Both the position numbers and the translations under genes were made by a program. Below the pieces are notes generated by a model. That model searched no databases. It had not been told where the DNA came from and worked only from the letters and a program-made list of their open reading frames with translations. A stretch of 64,000 nucleotides of DNA from PALSA-612 sp963711315 (GTDB lineage Bacteria > Actinomycetota > Thermoleophilia > Gaiellales > Gaiellaceae): NCBI GenBank assembly GCA_963711315.1, contig CAVQDQ010000004.1, positions 558,001-622,000 on the forward strand, in the 5' to 3' direction. This document shows, piece by piece, positions 25,072 to 34,331 of the stretch. Numbering within the stretch: the first letter of the stretch is position 1; the number at the start of each line of letters is the position of its first letter.

Positions 25072-25761
25072 CTAGGGGCTACGAAATCGGCCGATACGCA
25101 GGCGAAACGCCTGCCGGTAGCGCTCGCCGCGGCGGTATTCGGCCGCGGGCCGGATCGCCCACTGGAGCTGCTCGTCGGCCCGAACCACATCCCAGATGCC
25201 TTCCCGGACGAGCTCGTGGACGGCGCGGAAGACACCGTGGTGCGGGTCGCTCGGCTCCGGCCGCCAGTCGTCGCCGAGGACGATCCCTCCTGGTCGCAGC
25301 TTGTCCCGCAGCAGGCGAAGCTCTTCGAGCGTCTCGCGGTGGTAATGCGTCGAGTCGACGTACGCCCAGTCGAGCGACGCGTCGGGGAGGCTTCGGAGCC
25401 AGTCGGCCGAGGTGGACACGTGGATATGCACTTCGCAGTCGCCGCGCGCGGCTTCTGCTCTCGTCACGGCTGCTTCGTGGGCGACGCGGGTCGGCAGGGT
25501 GCCGCCCGCCGTGTACCCGCCCCAGTCGGGGTACAGGTCGCCGTATGCAAGCCACCAGGGGTCGACGAGGTGGAAGACGGCCGGGCGGGCGTGCCCGATG
25601 ATCGCCTCGGCGTACAGGCCCGTGAAGACCCCGAGCTCGGCGCCGACCGTGCCCGGCTTCAGCAGGTCGAGGATGCCGAGCCGTCCGCCAACACGATGCT
25701 CGGAGTCGTGCTCTGCGGCGTAGAGCTGAGGATGAGTGGCATAGAGCTCGTCGATCGTCAT
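25072..25761 (-). CDS. Class I SAM-dependent methyltransferase (Methyltransf_24 / TylF-like)
   Basis: A 229-residue Rossmann methyltransferase. Motif I is TVGAELGVFTGLYAEAII; the acid after strand 2 is FHLVDPWW; the metal/active-site region is LDWAYVDSTHYHRETLEELR, then LRPGGIVLGDDW. The D...DD/H pattern is that of divalent-metal-dependent sugar or small-molecule O-methyltransferases. The substrate is unknown. Its start overlaps the stop of the alcohol dehydrogenase (ATGA), so the two are coupled. Confidence 0.8.
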   Translation of the reverse strand: MTIDELYATHPQLYAAEHDSEHRVGGRLGILDLLKPGTVGAELGVFTGLYAEAIIGHARPAVFHLVDPWWLAYGDLYPDWGGYTAGGTLPTRVAHEAAVTRAEAARGDCEVHIHVSTSADWLRSLPDASLDWAYVDSTHYHRETLEELRLLRDKLRPGGIVLGDDWRPEPSDPHHGVFRAVHELVREGIWDVVRADEQLQWAIRPAAEYRRGERYRQAFRLRIGRFRSP

Positions 25762-26732
25762 GGACGTAGCACCGCAGCTCCACGGATCCGGCCGGCGCGG
25801 AGGCGGTCAAGGGCCTCGTTGGCCTGCTCCAGGGGATATTCCTCCACGACGGTGCGCACCGGCACCTGCGGCGCGAGCGCCATGAACTCTTCCGCGTCAG
25901 CCCGCGTGAGGTTGGCGACCGAGCGCACGACGCGCTCCTCCCACAGGAGCTCGTACGGGAACGTCGGGATGTCGGTCATGTGGATGCCGGCGGAGACGAC
26001 CGTCGCTCCCTTCGCCGTCGCCCGCAGCGCCGCGGGAACGAGCTCGCCGACAGGGGCGAAGATGATGGCGGCATCGAGCTCTTCCGGCGCCGCGCCCAGC
26101 GAGTCACCAGCCCATTCGGCGCCGAGCTCGACGGCGAGTTCCTGGGCCTCGGTGTCCTCGGCGCGGGTGAAGGCGAAGACGCGCCTGCCCTGATGGCGAG
26201 CCACCTGGCACACGATGTGTGCCGACGAGCCGAAGCCGTAGAGACCGATGCGCTCCCCGTCGCCTGCGAGCTTCAGCGCGCGATAGCCGATCAGCCCGGC
26301 GCAGAGCAGCGGCGCCGCCTCGACGTCGGAGTAGCCGGCGGGCAGCGGCGTGCAATAGCGCTCGTCGGCAACGACGAGCTCCGCGTAGCCGCCGTCGAGG
26401 TCGTAGCCCGTGAAGCGGGCGCGGTCGCAGAGGTTCTCACGGCCGCTCCTGCAATAAGGGCACTCGCCGTCCGTCCATCCGAGCCAGGGGATGCCGACGG
26501 GATCCCCTGCTGCGAATCGCTCCCCGCCGGTGACCGCGCGGCCCACGATCTGGTGACCTGGAACGAGCGGCAGCTTGGGCTCGGCCAGCTCGCCGTCGAC
26601 GATGTGCAGGTCGGTCCGGCAGACGCCGCAGGCCTTCACGGCGACGACGATCTCGCCCGGGGCAGGTTCCGGGTCCGGCAGGTCGGCCTCGCGCAGCGGC
26701 GAGCCCGGCGAGTCGAGAACCATCGCGCGCAT
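25758..26732 (-). CDS. Zinc-dependent alcohol dehydrogenase (AdhA/MDR family)
   Basis: A 324-residue medium-chain dehydrogenase. Catalytic zinc ligands lie in KACGVCRTDLHIVDGELAEP and PLVPGHQIVGR; the structural zinc site is DGECPYCRSGRENLC; the NAD(P) site is GLYGFGSSAHIVCQVARHQG. It would oxidise alcohols or reduce aldehydes with unknown specificity. An ATG at 26741 is also possible. It is divergent from the hopanoid operon with about 15 bp between starts, so the two share a promoter region. Confidence 0.9.
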   Translation of the reverse strand: MRAMVLDSPGSPLREADLPDPEPAPGEIVVAVKACGVCRTDLHIVDGELAEPKLPLVPGHQIVGRAVTGGERFAAGDPVGIPWLGWTDGECPYCRSGRENLCDRARFTGYDLDGGYAELVVADERYCTPLPAGYSDVEAAPLLCAGLIGYRALKLAGDGERIGLYGFGSSAHIVCQVARHQGRRVFAFTRAEDTEAQELAVELGAEWAGDSLGAAPEELDAAIIFAPVGELVPAALRATAKGATVVSAGIHMTDIPTFPYELLWEERVVRSVANLTRADAEEFMALAPQVPVRTVVEEYPLEQANEALDRLRAGRIRGAAVLRP

Positions 26733-26747
26733 GGTTAGCATCGTTCC

Positions 26748-27563
26748 ATGGCGATGGACGTTGCGGCGGTCGCAGCCCGCGCGCAGACGGAGAACTTCCC
26801 GGTCGCGTCGTTGCTCTTCCCCCGCGAGCACCGACCGCACCTGCGCGCCATCTACGGCTTCGCACGGCTCGTCGACATCCTCGGCGACGAGTGGGAGGGT
26901 GACCGGCTGGCTGCGCTGGACGAGCTGGAGGCGCAGCTGGATGCCTGCTACGGAGCGGGCGAGCCCGACTGGCCGGTGATGCGTGAGCTGAAGCCGACGA
27001 TCAGGGACCGCGCGCTGCCGAGGGAGCCGTTCGCGCGGCTGATCGAGGCGAACCGCATGGACCAGCGGATCTCCGAGTACGAGAGCTGGGACGACCTGCG
27101 TGAGTACTGCCGCCACTCGGCCGACCCTGTGGGGCGGCTTGTGCTGGGTGTGATCGGGCGAGCGGGCGACGGGCAGCTCGTCGCCTGGTCGGACGACGTC
27201 TGCACCGGCCTCCAGCTGGTGAACTTCCTCCAGGACGTGCCGCGCGACCTGGCCCTGGGACGCGTGTACCTGCCCGCCGAGGATCGCCGGCGCTTCGGAG
27301 TCACCGTGCTCAACGAGGCGAATGAGCCGTTGACGAGGCTCCTCGAGCTCGAAGCGGACCGGGCGCGCGGCCTGCTCGCCGCGGGGGAACGGCTGCGCGA
27401 AGCGATCGGCGGGCGCACCGGCAAGGCGGTCGGGCTTTTCGCGCGCGGCGGCCTGGCCGCGCTCGACGCCCTCCGCGACGCCCACTGGGACGTCTTCAAC
27501 AGGCGGCCACGCCCCTCCCGTGCGCGTCTCGCACGCACCGCCGTCTTCTCTCTTCTGCGATGA
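26748..27563 (+). CDS. hpnC: Hydroxysqualene synthase HpnC
   Basis: First enzyme of the hopanoid operon. With HpnD it condenses two farnesyl diphosphates via presqualene diphosphate toward squalene; HpnC performs the hydroxysqualene step. The 271 residues show the trans-isoprenyl diphosphate synthase fold: ENFPVASLLFPREHRPHLRA, the first aspartate-rich motif GFARLVDILGDE, and the second LQLVNFLQDVPRDLALGRVY. ATG 26748 is chosen (MAMDVAAVAARAQ). The stop overlaps hpnD by ATGA. Confidence 0.93.
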   Translation: MAMDVAAVAARAQTENFPVASLLFPREHRPHLRAIYGFARLVDILGDEWEGDRLAALDELEAQLDACYGAGEPDWPVMRELKPTIRDRALPREPFARLIEANRMDQRISEYESWDDLREYCRHSADPVGRLVLGVIGRAGDGQLVAWSDDVCTGLQLVNFLQDVPRDLALGRVYLPAEDRRRFGVTVLNEANEPLTRLLELEADRARGLLAAGERLREAIGGRTGKAVGLFARGGLAALDALRDAHWDVFNRRPRPSRARLARTAVFSLLR

Positions 27564-28383
27564 CGATCGAGGAGGCATATGCCGACGTCGAGCGGCTGAC
27601 GCGGTCACGGGCGCGAAACTTCGCGTACGGGATCATGCTGCTGCCGAAGCCGAAGCGGCGGGCGATCGCCGCCATCTACGCCTTCGCGCGCGAGGTCGAC
27701 GACGTCGCGGACGATCCCGGGCTCGACGATTCCACGAAGCGGGAGCGGCTGGAGGCACTGCGGGCCAGCCTCGACGGCGACGCGGTCGAGTCGATGTTCG
27801 TCGCGCTAGCCGACGCGCGACGCCGTTACCCGATTCCGTCTGCGGCGCTCAATGACCTCGTGGACGGCGGCCTGCAGGACACGCAGCAGACGCGGTATGC
27901 GACGTTCGACGAGCTCGCCGCGTACTGCCGTCGCGTGGCCGGCGCCGTCGGTGTCGCGTGCGTCGCTGTCTACGGCGCCATGAGCCGAAGCGGGCCGAGA
28001 CGCTGGGCGTCGCCCTCCAGCTGATCAACATCATTCGTGACGTGGCCGAGGACTGGGGCCTGGGACGCGTCTACCTGCCGCAGGACGAGCTCGCCCGATT
28101 CGGCGTGTCCGAGGAGGACATCGGCGCGGGTCGCTGCACGACGGAGTGGCGCGCGCTGATGGCGCACCAGGCGCAGCGGGCACGGGAGCACCTGGCCGAG
28201 GGACGAACGCTGCTACCGCGGCTCGACCGGCGCAGTGCCGCGTGCGTCGCGGCGTTTGCGAACCTCTACTCGGTGACGCTCGAACGGATCGAGGAGGGCG
28301 GCTTCGACGTGTTCGGCGGGCCGCCGCACCTGTCGCCGTTGACAAAGCTTCGCATCGTGGGAGCTGGAGTGATCCGGCCGTGA
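27560..28383 (+). CDS. hpnD: Presqualene diphosphate synthase HpnD, one-base deletion
   Basis: Makes presqualene diphosphate from two farnesyl diphosphates. Conserved pieces: RARNFAYGIMLLPKPKRRAI, IYAFAREVDDVADDPG (first Asp-rich motif), and after the shift AETLGVALQLINIIRDVAED (second motif) and GRVYLPQDELARFGV. At 27979/27980 one base is missing: restoring a G gives YGADEPKRAETLG, the normal sequence. This indicates an indel rather than decay. The stop at 28381-28383 overlaps the GTG of hpnE. Confidence 0.9.
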
Positions 28384-29609
28384 ACGTTGCCGTCGTCGGA
28401 GGCGGGCTGGCCGGCCTCGCTGCCGCCTTGGAGCTCGCCGACCAGGGTCATGCCGTCACGCTCTACGAGGCGCGGCCGACGCTCGGCGGCGCTGTCCAGA
28501 CGCTCCCCGAGCGCGATGGCGACCCCGAGCCGCCGCCCGACAACGGCCAGCACATCGCGCTGGGCTGCTTCACCGAGTACCTCCGCTTCCTCGAGCGCAT
28601 CGGCGAGGGTCAGTCGTACCGCCGCCTCTCCCTCGACCTACCTGTGATCGCCGAAGACGGCCGCACGGCGTCCATCGGCCGCTCGGCCACGTCGTTCCTC
28701 CGTTACCGCCATCTCTCGCTGGCCGACCGGCTGCGAGTGGCGAATGCCGTGCGCCGCTTGCCGCAGAGCGGATCCAACGAGCAGGCCTTCGGGGCGCTGC
28801 TCCGCGAGCTCGGCTGTCCGGACGAGTCGATCGATCGCTTCTGGGACGTCTTCATCCGGCCCGCGCTGAACCTTCGCACCGACGAGGTGAGCGCGGAGTG
28901 GGGCGTGTTCACCGTGCGCACCGCGCTGCTCGCCGATCGCACTTCGAGCGACCTCATCCTCCCCGCACGCCCGCTGGGATGGATGCACGGCGATGCCGCC
29001 GGTCGGGTGCTCGAGGCTGCCGGCGCAACGATCCGCGCCGGCGAGCGCGTCGCGTCGCTCGACGACCTCGACTCCGACGCCGTCATCGTCGCGACACCTC
29101 CCACCGAGACCGCCCGTCTGCTCGGCGAGCCCGATGCCGAGCTCGAGCACTCGCCGATCGTGAGCGTGCATTTGCTCTTCGACCGGCCGCTGCTCGGCCA
29201 CCCGCTCGCCGCGCTGCTGGGCTCGGATGCGCACTGGGTCTTCGATCGCGGTGCGCTTACCGGGCAGGAACCGGGCGGGGGACGTCAGTATCTGACTGTG
29301 GTGTCGAGTGGGGTGCCTGAGCTGATGGAGATCCGGGGCCGTGAGCTCGTGGACCGGATCGCGGGACAGCTCGTGGAGCGGCTCGGTCCCGCCGAGCTTC
29401 TCTGGTCGAGGGTGAGCCGCGAACCGGAGGCAACGCTAGCGCTGCGACCCGGCGTCACCCGCCCGGCCACACAGACCGACCTCGCCCACGTCGTGCGAGC
29501 CGGCGCGTGGACGGAGACGGGCTGGCCCGCGACGATGGAGGGAGCCGTGCGCAGCGGCCTGGCCGCGGCGCGCGCGCTGACGCGGTCGCGCGCGGAGGTG
29601 CCCGCATGA
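28380..29609 (+). CDS. hpnE: Hydroxysqualene dehydroxylase HpnE
   Basis: FAD-dependent enzyme reducing hydroxysqualene to squalene, completing the HpnCDE route. The GTG at 28380 gives 409 residues beginning VNVAVVGGGLAGLAAALELA (dinucleotide-binding motif), then TLYEARPTLGGAVQT. The substrate-side region DNGQHIALGCFTEYLRFLER and the C-terminal FAD segment (VVRAGAWTETGWPATMEGAV, RSGLAAAR) are typical of the amine-oxidase/phytoene-desaturase-like family. It overlaps hpnD by GTGA and shc by ATGA. Confidence 0.94.
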   Translation: MNVAVVGGGLAGLAAALELADQGHAVTLYEARPTLGGAVQTLPERDGDPEPPPDNGQHIALGCFTEYLRFLERIGEGQSYRRLSLDLPVIAEDGRTASIGRSATSFLRYRHLSLADRLRVANAVRRLPQSGSNEQAFGALLRELGCPDESIDRFWDVFIRPALNLRTDEVSAEWGVFTVRTALLADRTSSDLILPARPLGWMHGDAAGRVLEAAGATIRAGERVASLDDLDSDAVIVATPPTETARLLGEPDAELEHSPIVSVHLLFDRPLLGHPLAALLGSDAHWVFDRGALTGQEPGGGRQYLTVVSSGVPELMEIRGRELVDRIAGQLVERLGPAELLWSRVSREPEATLALRPGVTRPATQTDLAHVVRAGAWTETGWPATMEGAVRSGLAAARALTRSRAEVPA

Positions 29610-31387
29610 GCATCGCAGCAGAGCTGACGACGCTCGATCGAGCTATCGAAGCCGGCACACGGCGGCTGCTCGAGCTTCAGGACGCAGAAGGCTGGTGGGT
29701 CGGCGAGCTGGAGTCGAACGCGACGATGATCGCGGAACACCTCTTCTGGCTCCATGTGCTGGGCCTCCGCGACCCAACGACCGACCGCAAGCTCGCGAAC
29801 GAGCTGCTCGCCCGGCGCCGCGACGACGGCACGTGGTCGAACTGGTGGGAAGGCCCGCCAAATCTCTCGACCACGGTCGAGGCCTACGTCGCGCTGAAGA
29901 TGGCAGGCGTCGACCCGGGCGATGAGACCCGCGCCTACATCCGGCGCGAGGGCGGGATTCCCGCCTCCAGGGTCTTCACCAAGTGCTTCCTCGCGCTGCT
30001 CGACGCGTGGCCCTGGCAGGACATTCCCACGGTCCCGGTCGAGCTGATCCTCCTGCCGCCCTCCGCACCGCTGTCGGTCTACAACTTCGGTTGCTGGGCC
30101 AGGCAGACCGTCGTCCCGCTGTCCGTCGTCCAGGCGCTCCGCCCGCTGCGACCCTCCGGCATCGACCTCCAAGAGATCGGCGGGCGCCATGGAGCTTCCG
30201 CCCACCCGCGCGCGCAGTCGTCGCTTCGGCGACGGGCCGTTGCGACAGCCGAGCAATGGGTACGCGAGCGCCAGGAGGCGGACGGCAGCTGGGGTGGGAT
30301 CCAGCCTCCCTGGGTGTGGTCGATCATCATGCTGGCTGCCCTCGGCAAGGACTTCGACGATCCCTGCCTGCGCCGAGCCGTCGAGGGTTGGAGCGGCTTC
30401 CTCGTCGAAGAGGAGGACCGGCTGCGGCCCGAGGCGTGCCAGTCGCCGATCTGGGACACGGCGCTCGCCGTGCTCGCGCTGCGTGCCTGCGAGGTGCCCG
30501 CCGACGACCCTCGACTCGCCAAGGCGGGCGAATGGCTGCTCGGCGAGGAGGTGACGGTGGCAGGTGACTGGGCCGCGCGGCGCCCGGAGCTCGCTCCCGG
30601 CGGCTGGGCGTTCGAGTTCGAGAACGACCTCTATCCGGATGTCGACGACGCCGCCGTCGTCTGCCTGGCTCTGCGCGAGCTGGAGATGGGCGAGGACGCG
30701 GTTCAGCGCGGCCTCGCGTGGATGGCCGGCATGCAGTCGGAGAACGGCGGCTGGGGTGCCTTCGACGCCGACAACACGAGCACGTGGCTCTACAAGCTCC
30801 CGTTCTGCGACTTCGGCGCCGTCATCGACCCGCCGAGTGAGGACGTGAGCGCGCACGCGCTCGAGGCACTGGCCCACGACGACGCCTACGCAGACATCGT
30901 GCGCCGAGGCCTCCACTACCTGCTCGGCAGCCAGCAGCGCGACGGCTCCTGGTGGGGACGGTGGGGCGTCAATCACCTCTACGGAACGGCCGCGGCAGCC
31001 CCGGCGCTGGAGGCTTGCGGCATCGGCCCGGGACATCCGGCGCAGGAGCGCGCCGCCGCCTGGCTCGACTCGGTGCAGCATCCCGACGGCGGCTTTGGCG
31101 AGGACATCCGCTCGTACCACGAGCCGGCGTGGCGGGGACGCGGTGTGCCGACGGCTTCACAAACCGCCTGGGCGCTAGTAGCCTACGTCGCCGCAGGCAA
31201 GGCGACAGGGACGCCCGCCAGGAGGGCGGCGGACTATCTTTGCGCGACGCAGCTCTCGAACGGCGACTGGGACGAGCAGCGCTACACGGGGACGGGGTTT
31301 CCAACCGACTTCATGATCCGCTATCACCTGTACCGGCTCCACTTCCCGTTGCTGGCGCTGGGCCGCTTCAGGCAGGCTGTTTCCTGA
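29606..31387 (+). CDS. shc: Squalene-hopene cyclase
   Basis: Cyclises squalene to hopene/diplopterol at the membrane surface. The 593 residues carry the catalytic DxDD motif as DVDDAA (Asp345-Asp348), several QW repeats (QDAEGWWVGELE, QEADGSWGGIQPPW, QSENGGWGAFDADN, QQRDGSWWGRWGVNHLYGT) and the C-terminal TGTGFPTDFMIRYHLYR typical of the family. The ATGA overlap with hpnE fixes the start. A monotopic membrane location is expected from the family. Confidence 0.97.
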   Translation: MSIAAELTTLDRAIEAGTRRLLELQDAEGWWVGELESNATMIAEHLFWLHVLGLRDPTTDRKLANELLARRRDDGTWSNWWEGPPNLSTTVEAYVALKMAGVDPGDETRAYIRREGGIPASRVFTKCFLALLDAWPWQDIPTVPVELILLPPSAPLSVYNFGCWARQTVVPLSVVQALRPLRPSGIDLQEIGGRHGASAHPRAQSSLRRRAVATAEQWVRERQEADGSWGGIQPPWVWSIIMLAALGKDFDDPCLRRAVEGWSGFLVEEEDRLRPEACQSPIWDTALAVLALRACEVPADDPRLAKAGEWLLGEEVTVAGDWAARRPELAPGGWAFEFENDLYPDVDDAAVVCLALRELEMGEDAVQRGLAWMAGMQSENGGWGAFDADNTSTWLYKLPFCDFGAVIDPPSEDVSAHALEALAHDDAYADIVRRGLHYLLGSQQRDGSWWGRWGVNHLYGTAAAAPALEACGIGPGHPAQERAAAWLDSVQHPDGGFGEDIRSYHEPAWRGRGVPTASQTAWALVAYVAAGKATGTPARRAADYLCATQLSNGDWDEQRYTGTGFPTDFMIRYHLYRLHFPLLALGRFRQAVS

Positions 31388-31400
31388 TGGGAGGGCACTG

Positions 31401-32408
31401 ATGCCGAAGTTCCCGCTTCGCTCGACGATCCAGATCGGCAAGTACGTCGCCCAGCAGCGCCGCAAGGGCGAGCTGTACCCGCTCGTGTTGATGCTCGAGC
31501 CTACGCTCGCGTGCAACATCGCGTGCATCGGCTGCGGGAAGATTCGCGAGTACGAGTCGAACAAGGCGAAGCTGTCCGTCGACGAGTGCATCGATTCCGG
31601 CGTTCAGTGCCCGGCGCCCGTGGTCTCGATCTGCGGCGGAGAGCCGCTCGTCTTCAAGGGCATCGAGGACGTCGTCGCCGGCTTCCTCGAGCTCGGCAAG
31701 ACGATCGACCTCTGCACGAACGCGCTGCGCATGGAGGAGTTCCTCGACGTCTTCGAGCCGGACCACCGCCTGACATTCGTCGTCCACCTCGACGGCATGC
31801 AGGAGATCCACGACTACATCTGCGACTACCCGGGCCTGTGGGACGTCGCCGTCGAGGCCATCAAGCGCGGCCGCGAGGCCGGGTTCCGCGTGACGACGAA
31901 CACGACGATCTTCAAGGAGACATCGGTGGACGACGTCATCGAGATGATGGCCTTCCTCACGAATGACATCGGCATCGACGGCATGCTGATCGCTCCCGGC
32001 TACCAGTACTCGCAGATCGACCCGGCGCTGACGATGACGCGCGACGAGCACGAGGAGAAGTTCCGCGCCGTGCGTGCGGCTGTGCGGGAGCACGGGTACC
32101 GCTGGCTGGCGAGCCCCATCTACCAGGACTTCCTCACGGGCGAGCGGGAGCTGCCCTGCGCACCGTGGGGCTCGATCACGCGCAACCCGTACGGCTGGAA
32201 GGGCCCGTGCTACCTGCTGACGGACGGCATCTTCCCGAGCTACGAGGCGCTGCTCGAAGGCATCGAGTGGGAGCACTACGGCCCGGGCAACGACCCGCGC
32301 TGCGAGCACTGCGGCATCCATTCCGGTTTCGAGCCCTCGGCGGCGTTCGTGGCGACGAGCAGCGTCAAGGAGACTGTGCGGAGCATGGTGTGGACGCTGA
32401 CAGGTTGA
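31401..32408 (+). CDS. hpnH: Adenosylhopane synthase HpnH (radical SAM)
   Basis: Adds the 5'-deoxyadenosyl group to diploptene, creating the C35 hopanoid side chain. The 335-residue protein has the radical-SAM cluster motif ACNIACIGCGKI (Cys38, Cys42, Cys45), followed by SICGGEPLVFKGIEDVV and the usual C-terminal cysteines (DPRCEHCGIHSGFEPSA). It sits 13 bp after shc and 2 bp before hpnG. Confidence 0.96.
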   Translation: MPKFPLRSTIQIGKYVAQQRRKGELYPLVLMLEPTLACNIACIGCGKIREYESNKAKLSVDECIDSGVQCPAPVVSICGGEPLVFKGIEDVVAGFLELGKTIDLCTNALRMEEFLDVFEPDHRLTFVVHLDGMQEIHDYICDYPGLWDVAVEAIKRGREAGFRVTTNTTIFKETSVDDVIEMMAFLTNDIGIDGMLIAPGYQYSQIDPALTMTRDEHEEKFRAVRAAVREHGYRWLASPIYQDFLTGERELPCAPWGSITRNPYGWKGPCYLLTDGIFPSYEALLEGIEWEHYGPGNDPRCEHCGIHSGFEPSAAFVATSSVKETVRSMVWTLTG

Positions 32409-32410
32409 CG

Positions 32411-32976
32411 ATGGCGTGCGCAACGACCGCCGAGCAGCGCGCCGCGCGGCGCGCGGGGCTACGCGCCGAGCTGGTCGGCCTCGGCGCGAAGAACGGCATT
32501 CCGGAGGACAGCGTCGTCTCGTTCGGGCTTGCCGGCGGCCTTGGCGACCTTCCGTCGGGCACGGTGATCGACGCAACGCGGGTGGTCGACGAGCAGGGGC
32601 AGGTGCTCTGGGAGGGCGATCCCCTCGGCGTGCCCGGCGCCCGTACGGGGACCTTGCTGGGATCCGACCGGGTGATCGACGATCCGGCGGAGCGCCAAGA
32701 GGCCCATCGACGCACCGGCGCCGACGCGGTCGACCTCGAGTCGGGCGTGCTGGCCTCATCGGGACAGCTCGCCGGCTGCCTGCGCGCGATCTCGCGACAC
32801 GCCGCAGCGGACGCTGCACGGCGTCTGCAACGCCGTTCACGAAGACGGCCGCTATGCGTGGGGCGGTCTCGTGAAAGCGTTCGCTCGCGCGCCGATCGGC
32901 GTCAGCCGCGCGGGACGCAGACGGTAAGCGCGCCCTCGATGCACTCACCCGCGCGGGAGCGAGGTGGACGTCGTGA
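32411..32976 (+). CDS. hpnG: Adenosylhopane nucleosidase/phosphorylase HpnG, two frameshifts
   Basis: Removes adenine from adenosylhopane to give ribosyl-/phosphoribosyl-hopane. It belongs to the nucleoside phosphorylase superfamily: FGLAGGLGDLPSGTVIDATR, GSDRVIDDPAERQEAHRRTG, and the family acid motif GADAVDLESGVLASS. The frame shifts near 32795 to DTPQRTLHGVCNAV, HEDGRYAWGGLVKAF, and again near 32915 to DGKRALDALTRAGARWTS with stop 32974-32976. Both shifts are single extra bases. The restored stop overlaps the ispH GTG (GTGA), which supports this reconstruction. Confidence 0.82.
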
Positions 32977-33899
32977 AGGTGCTGCTGGCGGCACCGCGGT
33001 CGTTCTGTGCCGGCGTCGATCGTGCGATCGAGATCGTGGAGCGGCTGCTGAAGTCTCACGGCGCGCCCGTGTACGTCCGTCACGAGATCGTCCACAACGC
33101 CAACGTCGTGCGGAGGCTCGAGGGTCTGGGCGCGGTCTTCGTCGACTCCGAGGACGACATTCCACCCGGCGAGATCTGCGTGCTGTCCGCGCACGGCGTG
33201 GCGCCGTCGGTACGCGAGAACTGCGTGGCGCGCGGCCTGCAGGTCGTCGACGCCGTCTGTCCCCTCGTCTCCAAGGTGCATGCCGAGGCGCGGAGATACG
33301 CCGACTCGGGCCATCTCGTAGCGCTGATCGGCCACGCCGACCACGTCGAAGTGATCGGGACGAAGGGCGAGCGTCCGGACCAGATCGTCGTCGTCGAGTC
33401 GCCGGAGGACGCCGCCGAGCTGGACACGGACGGGAAGCCCGTGGCCGTCATCTCCCAGACCACCCTCTCGCTCGACGACGTGGCGGCCACCGTCACCGCC
33501 CTCGAGGGGCGCTTCGGAGACTTGAGGCGCCCGGGCGCGGACGACATCTGTTACGCGACGCAGAACCGGCAGGACGCCGTCAAGGAGATCGCGAGCCTCG
33601 GTGGCACGTTGATTCTCGTCATCGGCTCTCCGACGAGCTCGAACGCGAACCGGCTCGTCGAGGTGGCGCGAGTGGCCGGCGCTGAAGCAGCACTGATCGA
33701 CGGCGAGAGCGTGCTCGAGGACGGGCTGCTGGCAGGGCATGCGGTCGTCGGGCTGACCGCCGGCGCGTCGACGCCCGAGGAGCTCGTGCAGAACGTGCTC
33801 GCTGATCTCGCCAGCCGCGGCTACAGCGACGTCGAGGACGTCACCGTCGCCCGCGAGGACGTCCACTTCAGGCTGCCCAAAGAGGTGGTGGCCAGATGA
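32973..33899 (+). CDS. ispH: 4-hydroxy-3-methylbut-2-enyl diphosphate reductase
   Basis: Last enzyme of the MEP pathway, producing IPP and DMAPP for the isoprenoids used by this operon. The three [4Fe-4S] ligands are in APRSFCAGVDRAIEIVE, VVDAVCPLVSKVHAEA and DICYATQNRQDAV. The AHGVAPSVRENC and SPTSSNANRLVEVA segments are also typical. The GTG at 32973 overlaps the hpnG stop and is preferred over the GTG at 32964. Placement inside the hopanoid operon links precursor supply to hopanoid synthesis. Confidence 0.95.
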   Translation: MKVLLAAPRSFCAGVDRAIEIVERLLKSHGAPVYVRHEIVHNANVVRRLEGLGAVFVDSEDDIPPGEICVLSAHGVAPSVRENCVARGLQVVDAVCPLVSKVHAEARRYADSGHLVALIGHADHVEVIGTKGERPDQIVVVESPEDAAELDTDGKPVAVISQTTLSLDDVAATVTALEGRFGDLRRPGADDICYATQNRQDAVKEIASLGGTLILVIGSPTSSNANRLVEVARVAGAEAALIDGESVLEDGLLAGHAVVGLTAGASTPEELVQNVLADLASRGYSDVEDVTVAREDVHFRLPKEVVAR

Positions 33900-34282
33900 C
33901 GAGCGTCGAGATCCCGAGCTCGGTTGCGGCAGCGCTGCCGACCCTCTCCGTCTTCGACATCACGAACGAGGTCTCGCGCGCCATCGAGGGCTCGGAGCAC
34001 GCGTCGGGGCTGGCTTACGTCGCCGCCGGCTCGCCGCTCGCCGTCGTGCGCGTCACCGAGCGGGAGGCCGGATTCTTCCACGACTTCGAGGCCATGCTCT
34101 CGCGGCTCGTCCCGCACGAGACCACCGAGCGTGAGCGCCTCATCGTCGCCCTGCTCGGCTCGCGCACCGAGCAGATCCCGTTCGCCGACAGCCGGCTGTG
34201 CCTCGGCCAGTGGCAGCGGGTGCTGCTGTTCGGCTTCAACGGCGACGCTTGCGCCGACTACACCCTGACGCTGCTCGGCTGA
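33896..34282 (+). CDS. YjbQ/UPF0047-like protein with altered active site
   Basis: A 128-residue protein coupled to ispH by ATGA. The fold is recognisable from VFDITNEVSRAIEGSEHASG and RLCLGQWQRVLLFGFNGD (the LGxWQ.i.l.e.dG core). The histidine-rich strand normally reading HTTaal is replaced by VAAGSPLAVVRVTE, and the usual HL.a.l.G is VALLGSRTEQIPFADSRL, so the residues proposed for the weak thiamine-phosphate-synthase activity are missing. Its role in the operon is unknown. Confidence 0.7.
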   Translation: MTSVEIPSSVAAALPTLSVFDITNEVSRAIEGSEHASGLAYVAAGSPLAVVRVTEREAGFFHDFEAMLSRLVPHETTERERLIVALLGSRTEQIPFADSRLCLGQWQRVLLFGFNGDACADYTLTLLG

Positions 34283-34331
34283 CGCCGACGGAGTTTTCGC
34301 TCGAGACGACCCGGGAAGTATCATCCGCAGC

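Noticed and set aside
25758..27608. N-terminal extension of the alcohol dehydrogenase to 616 residues
   Set aside because: The extra 290 residues are the antisense of hpnC; the conserved dehydrogenase begins at MRAMVLDS.
31368..33866. 832-codon minus-strand frame opposite hpnH-hpnG-ispH
   Set aside because: Antisense shadow rich in Arg, Asp and Val with no motif; the plus-strand genes have catalytic cysteines.
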